12,587 nucleotides of DNA from Candidatus Woesearchaeota archaeon (GTDB taxonomy: Archaea; Nanobdellota; Nanobdellia; Woesearchaeales; J091): NCBI GenBank assembly GCA_003695045.1, contig RFJB01000122.1:1-12587 (forward strand), given 5' to 3'. The notes beneath the pieces were generated by a model. That model was not told where the DNA came from, did no database searches, and worked only from the letters and a program-made list of their open reading frames with translations. How positions within the stretch are numbered: the stretch's first letter is position 1; each line of letters begins with the position of its first letter. Position numbers and translations under genes: made by a program. Of the stretch, positions 7,866 through 12,587 are shown one piece after another.

Positions 7866-9368
7866 ATGGCTCGCGTTTCACAGGGTTCAGCAAAAAAAGG
7901 TTCGAAAAAAAGAGATTCTGAAATCAGACCGGGAATGAAGAATTATTATTCTCTCGCGCTTCTGGTAATACTGGTTGCCGTCTCAGGAGTCATTGGCGTC
8001 ACAGTAGTCAAGAAGCCGGCATCAGTAAGCGGTTCTTCTTCAATGCGCCTCACGGTTTATAATTCCGGCTTCGCTCTTGTTTCCCAGCACCAGCAGGTTC
8101 ACCTCTACAAGGGGGCCAACACGGTCCTTTATGACAGGGCTCCGTCCATGGTTGAGCCGGACTCTGTCAGCGTTTCGCTTTCCGACAGGGACCTGAAACT
8201 CAGGGAGCAGTCCTTCCTCAACTCTCCTGTAAGCAAGGGCTACCTCCTCTCACGCTTTGTCGGTGAGAAAATAACGGGCTACCAGACGGTGGGGAATGAA
8301 CGGCTCCTTGTTGAAGGAACGCTCCTCTCCCATTCCGGCGGAGAAGTAGTTCTGAAGAAAGAAGACGGAAGCATTCTCATAGTTTCTCTCTCGGAATTTG
8401 AGCTTGCAAAGCCGTCCTTTGAAATATTTCCCAGGCCGACCCTCAAATGGCTGATTGAAGCGCCATCAGAGGATGATTATTCGCTTGACGTTTCCTACCT
8501 TACAGGAGGCCTCTCCTGGGAAGCATCATACTCGGGCATCCTTGATGATGACGAAGCAACAATGGACATTTCTTCATGGGTCTCTCTCGAGAACAACGCA
8601 GGCGCCGACTTCAACAACGCCAGGATAACAGTCGTGGCGGGCTCCGTCAACAGGCAGTCGCGTTCAACCCAGTATCCCGTTCTTTTTGCCAAGCGCGATG
8701 TCGCGGCAATGGCTGAAGAAGCAGCCCCTCAACCTGCGTATTCGCAGGAGGCGCTCTTCGAATACTATTCCTACACATTTGAAGAACCGACAGACCTTCC
8801 TGACGGCTCAGTCAAGCAGCTAAGCTTCCTCTCTGCAGAGGACGTGCCTGTTGAGAAGAGGTTTGTGTTTGATTCGTCGTCTCCTGTCGTGCTCCGCTCC
8901 GGCAGTCAGGATTCTTTCTCGCCTGTTTCCGTAAGCTTCGTGTTTGAAAACACGGAAGACAGCAACCTTGGATTCGCGCTTCCTTCGGGAAGCTTCAAGC
9001 TTTACAAAAGGTCGTCTGACGGATCGCTGGAGTTCATCGGCGAGGATTCAATCCGGCACACCTCTCTGAAGGAGGAAGTCTCACTTTCCACGGGCAGCTC
9101 CTTTGATGTTCTCGCCAAAAAGACCCAGACGAACTATGAGCGCCTGGGCTCGTCAACCTATGAGTACTCTTTCAAAGTTGAGCTCAGAAACAACAAGGAC
9201 TCTGACGTGGTTGTCTATGTTGTTGAGCACCCCTACGGCGACTGGAAGATAACATCCGAGTCGATGCCTCACCGGAAGGTCTCGCAGAACAAGGTGGAGT
9301 GGGCAGTTCCTGTAAAGGCGAACTCAGAAGAAACCCTGGAATACACCATCAGGTATGAGTACGGGTAG
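7866..9368 (+). CDS. Membrane-anchored DUF4139 domain protein
   Basis: The product has 500 residues from ATG 7866. That start is chosen because GGGGTGG, a Shine-Dalgarno-like sequence, sits six bases before it; a GTG at 7857 would add three residues but overlaps that site. A basic N-terminus is followed by one span at about 28-48 (YSLALLVILVAVSGVIGVTV), so the rest faces outside. The body is beta-rich. 'LTVYNSGFALV', 'PTLKWLIEA', 'SYLTGGLSWEASY' (about 210-222) and 'NNAGADFNNARITVVAG' match the DUF4139 family, and the end ('YEYSFKVELRNNK' onward) is that family's terminal beta sandwich. DUF4139 proteins are widespread and mostly uncharacterised; some bacterial relatives affect the envelope. 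The function is unknown, but the location and neighbours suggest an envelope role. Confidence 0.85.
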   Translation: MARVSQGSAKKGSKKRDSEIRPGMKNYYSLALLVILVAVSGVIGVTVVKKPASVSGSSSMRLTVYNSGFALVSQHQQVHLYKGANTVLYDRAPSMVEPDSVSVSLSDRDLKLREQSFLNSPVSKGYLLSRFVGEKITGYQTVGNERLLVEGTLLSHSGGEVVLKKEDGSILIVSLSEFELAKPSFEIFPRPTLKWLIEAPSEDDYSLDVSYLTGGLSWEASYSGILDDDEATMDISSWVSLENNAGADFNNARITVVAGSVNRQSRSTQYPVLFAKRDVAAMAEEAAPQPAYSQEALFEYYSYTFEEPTDLPDGSVKQLSFLSAEDVPVEKRFVFDSSSPVVLRSGSQDSFSPVSVSFVFENTEDSNLGFALPSGSFKLYKRSSDGSLEFIGEDSIRHTSLKEEVSLSTGSSFDVLAKKTQTNYERLGSSTYEYSFKVELRNNKDSDVVVYVVEHPYGDWKITSESMPHRKVSQNKVEWAVPVKANSEETLEYTIRYEYG

Positions 9369-9406
9369 ATCAATAAAGTAATTCCTTGGGGGGCTTTGCG
9401 GCATCC

Positions 9407-9438
9407 TGTTGTCTTTTAGTTGTGTTGTCTTTTAGTTG
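9407..9438 (+). repeat. Perfect 16-base tandem duplication
   Basis: TGTTGTCTTTTAGTTG occurs twice in direct succession in the gap after the DUF4139 gene. Each unit contains a short T-tract, so the pair could serve as a terminator region. It may simply be a recent slippage duplication. Confidence 0.85.
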
Positions 9439-9471
9439 CTGCCCTGCCCTTTCGGCCCTCCTGCTTATTAA

Positions 9472-9481
9472 CCTTTATAAG
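9472..9481 (+). promoter_or_regulatory. TATA box of the Nudix-AK6 gene
   Basis: CCTTTATAAG is centred about 28 bases before the ATG at 9505, with no Shine-Dalgarno sequence in between. The gene is probably transcribed alone as a leaderless message. Confidence 0.6.
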
Positions 9482-9504
9482 TAACTCTCACTTTTCTCCT
9501 GCTC

Positions 9505-10497
9505 ATGGCTGATTTGGTACGGAGGGGCTGGTTCGAGGCCGTGAAGTTCGTCTTTATGGACGGCAACGGCGACGTTCTCCTGGAGAAGCGCTCCAGCAGT
9601 AAGGCAATCTTTCCAGGCATTACTGCATTTCCTGCAGGGCATGTTGACACCCTGGATGCCGATGCCCTGCCGGAAAACCCTGCTTTGCACGCCTTGAAGC
9701 GGGAATCCGTAGAAGAACTTGGCATAGTGCCTAAAATCGCTGTTTTTCTTGGCAAAACTTCCTTACGCCTTGAAACCCCCGAATTCAGGCGTTACGGGCT
9801 TTCTTACTACCTCTGCAAGGGCTTTGACCGTCACTCAGTGCCCGCTGTTTCCATGGAAAATCCGCCCGCAAAACTGCTCTGGAAGCCGTTTAAGGCCGTT
9901 AGAAGCGTTCTGGGCATTCCTCAGGATGGCGAAATCCTCTCGTTTCTGCCCAGAAAACAGCCGGTAATCTGCGTTTCAGGCACCCCTGGCACCGGAAAGA
10001 CGACTCTTGCAAAAACCCTCTCAGAACGGCTGAATTTGGCTTATTTGGGCATTTCTGAGACCGTGAGAAGGCACAAGCTCTACGACTCTTTTGACGGGAA
10101 ATACGGCTCATACATCGTTTCTGTGCCCCGTTTGAAGCGCTTTATACGCTCTGAACTGGAAAAAAAGCCGTTTGGATGGGTTATTGACGGCCACATGTCT
10201 CACTTTCTGCCCAAATCGCTTGTTGATGTGTGCATAATCTGCCGCACAGACCTTAAAATACTCAATTCGCGCCTCCAAAGCAGGAAATACCCCCCTGAAA
10301 AGATTCGCGAGAACCTTGACTCCGAGATATTTGACGTCTGCGGTCAGGAAGCCCTCTCTTTCGGGCACAGGGTCCTCTACCTGAACACTTCTTCCTCCTC
10401 CCGGGAGTTCCTCTTTCAGGAATTTATGCGTTTTCTCAAGCAAGGACACACCCCCTTACTTCCTGTGGAAGCTATTGATAGCTTCCAGAAGCCCTGA
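9505..10497 (+). CDS. Fusion of a Nudix hydrolase domain and an AK6/Fap7-like adenylate kinase
   Basis: The product has 330 residues. Residues 1-150 are a Nudix domain: 'FPGITAFPAGHVD' (36-48) then RESVEELGI (66-74), the second half of the Nudix box with metal-binding Glu67, Glu70 and Glu71. Between Gly45 and Arg66 the loop is longer than in the classic GX5EX7RE box, as in some IPP-isomerase-like members. Residues 153-330 are a P-loop kinase: Walker A GTPGTGKT (159-166), 'LYDSFDGKYGSYIV' (192-205), 'VIDGHMSHFLP' (226-236), and 'RLQSRKYPPEKIRENLDSEI' (256-275), the lid and ENxxxEI pattern of AK6/Fap7 proteins. That family has adenylate kinase activity and acts in small-subunit ribosome maturation in eukaryotes. 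The Nudix substrate cannot be told. The two domains may act on linked nucleotide steps; this is inference. The last 30 bases overlap a 10-base inverted repeat. Confidence 0.87.
   Translation: MADLVRRGWFEAVKFVFMDGNGDVLLEKRSSSKAIFPGITAFPAGHVDTLDADALPENPALHALKRESVEELGIVPKIAVFLGKTSLRLETPEFRRYGLSYYLCKGFDRHSVPAVSMENPPAKLLWKPFKAVRSVLGIPQDGEILSFLPRKQPVICVSGTPGTGKTTLAKTLSERLNLAYLGISETVRRHKLYDSFDGKYGSYIVSVPRLKRFIRSELEKKPFGWVIDGHMSHFLPKSLVDVCIICRTDLKILNSRLQSRKYPPEKIRENLDSEIFDVCGQEALSFGHRVLYLNTSSSSREFLFQEFMRFLKQGHTPLLPVEAIDSFQKP
10466..10487 (+). repeat. Inverted repeat at the 3' end of the Nudix-AK6 gene
   Basis: TGGAAGCTAT, a TG spacer, then ATAGCTTCCA: a perfect 10-base stem lying across the last codons of the gene. 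It shares its AGCTAT/ATAGCT core with the stem at 10541-10556. It could fold at the end of the message. Confidence 0.8.
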
Positions 10498-10504
10498 AAC
10501 CTCT

Positions 10505-10520
10505 TTCATTTTTAAATGAA
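10505..10520 (+). repeat. Short AT-rich inverted repeat
   Basis: TTCATTT, TT, AAATGAA: a 7-base stem starting eight bases after the Nudix-AK6 stop codon. It is AT-rich and may form by chance, but it is the second of four stems in about 120 bases. Confidence 0.5.
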
Positions 10521-10540
10521 TGTCTTTCTAAGCTCTCTGG

Positions 10541-10556
10541 TAGCTATTTATAGCTA
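10541..10556 (+). repeat. Inverted repeat with AGCTAT core
   Basis: TAGCTAT, TT, ATAGCTA: a perfect 7-base stem. Its core matches that of the stem at 10466-10487, so the two are probably related copies. Confidence 0.65.
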
Positions 10557-10569
10557 TTTCAGGCGTTTT

Positions 10570-10596
10570 GGCACCTCTCAGGTGCCTTTTATTTTT
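10570..10596 (+). terminator. Hairpin plus T-tract, probable terminator of the Nudix-AK6 gene
   Basis: GGCACCT, CTC, AGGTGCC forms a perfect 7-base GC-rich stem, followed at once by TTTTATTTTT. It looks like a bacterial-type intrinsic terminator and lies 72 bases after the stop codon on the same strand. In archaea the T-tract alone is usually what matters. Confidence 0.55.
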
Positions 10597-10639
10597 AAAA
10601 GAATCTTCTTTCTGCTCTGCCGTCTGCTCTCTTTTTCTT

Positions 10640-10706
10640 CAGGTTCAGTTCAGGTTCAGTTCGGTACTTGGTTCAGGTTCGGTTCGGTACTGGACCTCCG
10701 AACCTG
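10640..10706 (+). repeat. Intergenic copy of the GGTTC palindromic repeat
   Basis: It consists of an 11-base leader unit (CAGGTTCAGTT), a 23-base unit (10651-10673) and a 33-base unit (10674-10706), all starting CAGGTTC. The 33-base unit has 9-base arms, CAGGTTCGG and CCGAACCTG, around an inner GGTTCGGTAC core, and is followed by five T. Bases 10651-10706 match 11098-11153 at 54 of 56 positions. The 294-base gap 10498-10791 holds this repeat, the stems before it, a pyrimidine-rich tract (about 10606-10639) and otherwise nothing recognisable. Confidence 0.9.
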
Positions 10707-10791
10707 TTTTTGAACCTCTCAGAACAAGGTGTTTTTGTGGAAGGCAATGCTGCTTCTGCGTGTCTTTTCCGGTCGCTTTCGGGGGTTTCTC

Positions 10792-11517
10792 TTACTGCTC
10801 GGCCTCTGCTTTTTTCTTCTTCACTATGAGCACTCTCTTCGAGCCGACAGTTGCGCTTTCAATAACTCCTCTCTGCTTTAGTTCCCTCAGATATCCGTAG
10901 AAAGTGGTCCTTCCGCAGAGTTTTTCCTTGTGGACTATGTTCCTCTCAAGCTCCTTTGTGGTGGGCTCCGTTGTTTCAATCTCGCGTATTATCTCCCTCA
11001 TTACGAAGTTCTTCCTGTTGGGCTCCACCCTTCTGAGGATTGCCTCCTTGAATGCGCTTCCCCTTTCCTCTGCGGGTCTTTTTTGGCCGCTCAGGTTCAG
11101 GTTCGGTTCGGTACTTGGTTCAGGTTCGGTTCGGTACTGAACCTCCGAACCTGCTGTTCTCTGCCTCTTGAGCTCTTCTATCTGTTCTCTTACCATCTCC
11201 AGTTTCTTCTCGTTCTCCTCCTGCTTTCTGAGAAGCCATTTCACATCGTTTGCAAGGGAATTGCTCAGATTCCGAAGCTGGATAACATGGTTGTGCAGGT
11301 ATCCAATCCAGCGCGAAGCATTCTCAAGCTCCTTTCTCTTTACCTCGACCTCTGTTTTGTGAGAGTTCTCAAGGTCGGTGTGCTTCTGGTACAGGTGCCT
11401 GAGCCATGTCTCAAGACGCCTTACATCGTTGTCCACCGCGCTGAAAGCCCTCTGCAGTTTGAAATCAACATGCTTTACCTCGTCCTTTACGATTTTTCTC
11501 TTAAGATACGAAAACAT
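10792..11517 (-). CDS. Coiled-coil protein with C-terminal winged-helix domain, putative DNA-binding protein
   Basis: The product has 241 residues. Residues 10-120 are predicted almost wholly helical and charged, with coiled-coil character (for example 'EENEKKLEMVREQIEELKRQ', 100-119). Residues 122-142 (rich in Glu, Pro, Thr, Asn) are encoded by the GGTTC repeat and form a linker. Residues 155-236 look like a winged helix: 'REIIREIETTEPTTKELER', a recognition helix at 'GRTTFYGYLRELKQRGVI' (202-219) and a wing 'SATVGSKRVLIVKKKK'. A Shine-Dalgarno-like AGGGTGA at 11522-11528 supports the ATG. The gene lies 41 bases after the stop of the upstream regulator gene, so the two are probably one operon. 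I do not recognise a named family. A dimeric regulator or a chromosome-binding protein are both possible. Confidence 0.8.
   Translation of the reverse strand: MFSYLKRKIVKDEVKHVDFKLQRAFSAVDNDVRRLETWLRHLYQKHTDLENSHKTEVEVKRKELENASRWIGYLHNHVIQLRNLSNSLANDVKWLLRKQEENEKKLEMVREQIEELKRQRTAGSEVQYRTEPEPSTEPNLNLSGQKRPAEERGSAFKEAILRRVEPNRKNFVMREIIREIETTEPTTKELERNIVHKEKLCGRTTFYGYLRELKQRGVIESATVGSKRVLIVKKKKAEAEQ
11092..11153 (+). repeat. In-gene copy of the GGTTC palindromic repeat
   Basis: It contains CAGGTT, then a 23-base unit (11098-11120) and a 33-base unit (11121-11153) with arms CAGGTTCGG and CCGAACCTG. It differs from the intergenic copy at only two of 56 positions. Read on the minus strand it is in frame and codes for residues 122-142 of the coiled-coil/winged-helix protein, exactly between the two domains. 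The T5 tract that follows the intergenic copy is absent here. Confidence 0.9.
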
Positions 11518-11558
11518 TTTTTCACCCTTTCCATTGGCTTTTTACTGAATGAAAAGCT

Positions 11559-12503
11559 TTATTCCGCGAAATCTATGCTGTCTATCCTTCCGTCCCCGTC
11601 AGTGTCAAATCCCTGGACCACCCTGTACCACTCTTCCTGCCCGCTGAATGTCTGAATCAGCCCGTGATAGTGCCTTGTGAGCGCCACCACCGCCGCTTCT
11701 GTGCCGGTTCCGCGTATTCCGGCAATAACAAGCATCTTCTTGCTTTCCCTCCCCGGAGCCGTTATTCTGGCTATAATGCCTGTGTTCTCTGAAACATACT
11801 CCTTTCCTGTTCTCTTGGAGATGATTCCCCACGGGGGCTTGTCGCTGAATCTGACAAGCATGTGATCGTTTATTGCTTTCATAATCATATTTGTGACAGG
11901 TCCGCCCACTACTATCATGTTTTTGTCTGAATTCTGGATGCTTATGTTGACATCCAGCGCGACTGCCGGCTCGTGGGTAAGCGACGCGCGCCTGCCGAGG
12001 AAAATCCCTACTTCGACGCCGTAATGCCCGTCGCGGGCGCTTGCTCTGTAGGGCCCGTGAGGATCTGGGGAGCCAACAACTATTGTTGCGTTTATTCTTC
12101 CGTTCTTGACGAACGGATCCAGGAATTCCGCCAGCTTCTCCTCGCGCTCGTCTTCTTCTGCCACCTCTTCCTTTTCCCATTTGTCCGCGAAGCTTACTGC
12201 AAAGCTGCTTGATGCCGCCTTAAACCTCTTTGCTATGGTGCCTCTCACATTACGTGTCTCGACTACTTCTATCATGCCCATTATTGAGAGCTGCTTGAGG
12301 TGGTAGTATGCTTTCTGCTCCGGAATCCTGAGTTCTCTCGCAATCTCGGCAGGATACATTGCCTTTTTGCCGAGCACGGCCATTATTTTGCTTCTTAGCG
12401 GGCTGTCTATTGCTTTTATCTGGCTTGGCTCATCCAGAATCAGGGCTGGCGTTTTGTAGGTCGTGCTGCCTTCCCGTTTGACAAGCCATGCGTTCTTTTT
12501 CAA
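11559..12503 (-). CDS. ArsR-like winged-helix regulator with a VGGP-type (S-layer C-terminal-like) domain and a terminal EF-hand-like loop
   Basis: The product has 314 residues. Residues 33-95 form an ArsR-type winged helix ('SPLRSKIMAVLGKKAMYPAE', then 'YYHLKQLSIMGMIEVVE'). An acidic helix (108-130) links it to an alpha/beta domain (137-295) with 'NATIVVGSPDPHGPYRA', 'NMIVVGGPVTNMIMKAIND' (195-213), 'WGIISKRTGKEY' and 'LVIAGIRGTGTEAAVVAL' (258-275). The VGGP and glycine-rich motifs recall the C-terminal domain of methanogen S-layer proteins, but no signal peptide or membrane span is visible, so it should be cytoplasmic. Residues 300-311 (DTDGDGRIDSID) fit a calcium-binding EF-hand or dockerin loop with Asp at positions 1, 3, 5, 9 and 12. 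The start is TTG with a strong GGAGG eight bases before it. It is the first of two genes in a probable operon. Confidence 0.8.
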   Translation of the reverse strand: MKKNAWLVKREGSTTYKTPALILDEPSQIKAIDSPLRSKIMAVLGKKAMYPAEIARELRIPEQKAYYHLKQLSIMGMIEVVETRNVRGTIAKRFKAASSSFAVSFADKWEKEEVAEEDEREEKLAEFLDPFVKNGRINATIVVGSPDPHGPYRASARDGHYGVEVGIFLGRRASLTHEPAVALDVNISIQNSDKNMIVVGGPVTNMIMKAINDHMLVRFSDKPPWGIISKRTGKEYVSENTGIIARITAPGRESKKMLVIAGIRGTGTEAAVVALTRHYHGLIQTFSGQEEWYRVVQGFDTDGDGRIDSIDFAE

Positions 12504-12511
12504 TTCCCATG

Positions 12512-12517
12512 CCTCCT
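12512..12517 (-). promoter_or_regulatory. Shine-Dalgarno sequence that decides a TTG start
   Basis: AGGAGG on the minus strand lies eight bases before the TTG at 12503. A nearer ATG at 12510 is out of frame and only one base from the site, so TTG is the likely start. Upstream bases 12518-12587 show no clear TATA box within the window. Confidence 0.65.
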
Positions 12518-12587
12518 GTTGGCTTTCCAGTCCAGAATCGCATTTATTCTTTCACAATCGTTCTTTCATTCTATCATCTGTTTCTTA

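Noticed and set aside
10640..10706. tRNA gene or telomere-like array suggested by GGTTC words
   Set aside because: No cloverleaf or acceptor stem can be built, and the units are unequal (11, 23 and 33 bases), not a regular short array.
10516..10713. A 65-codon plus-strand frame in the gap after the Nudix-AK6 gene
   Set aside because: It runs through inverted repeats, a hairpin-T terminator and the palindromic repeat, and has no ribosome site or TATA box.
10640..11153. CRISPR array
   Set aside because: Only two copies lie 447 bases apart, one within a gene, with no regular spacers and no cas genes in the window.
12508..12510. ATG start for the wHTH-VGGP regulator
   Set aside because: It is out of frame with the gene and only one base from the Shine-Dalgarno site; the TTG at 12503 is in frame with proper spacing.

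Overview
The window looks like a piece of an uncultivated archaeal genome, most probably of the DPANN type. Four things point that way: near-canonical TATA boxes about 26-30 bases upstream of several starts (mostly leaderless), archaeal-type aMBF1 and AK6/Fap7-like genes, a surface protein ending in a PGF-pre-PGF-type module, and an archaeal wHTH plus VGGP-domain regulator. No RNA gene, CRISPR array, transposase or phage gene was recognised. The lineage is inferred from gene content only.

Layout. Bases 1-3522 (+) hold the C-terminal 1173 residues of a very large surface protein: about seven Ig-like domains, one of them carrying a Cys/Asp-rich insertion, then the PGF-pre-PGF-like module, a membrane span and a cytoplasmic tail with three related helical repeats. 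Bases 3550-4454 (-) hold a YjbQ-family gene followed by aMBF1. A divergent promoter region (4455-4626) separates these from an ABC exporter pair (4627-7744, +): an ATPase and an ABC-2/YhgE-like permease with a long extracytoplasmic coiled coil and an extra cytoplasmic C-terminal domain. Bases 7866-9368 (+) encode a membrane-anchored DUF4139 protein and 9505-10497 (+) a Nudix-AK6 fusion. Bases 10466-10711 are packed with inverted repeats and carry one copy of a 56-bp repeat. Bases 10792-12503 (-) hold two probable DNA-binding proteins in one operon. The promoter-distal one carries the second copy of the 56-bp repeat in frame, in the linker between its coiled coil and its winged helix.

How it fits together. 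The left and middle parts are about the cell envelope (surface protein, exporter, anchored DUF4139 protein). The right part is regulatory. The two most unusual signals are the mirror-symmetric cysteine ladder in the surface protein (residues 487-593) and the near-identical palindromic repeat present both between genes and inside a regulator gene (10651-10706 and 11098-11153). No link between these is shown by the sequence.
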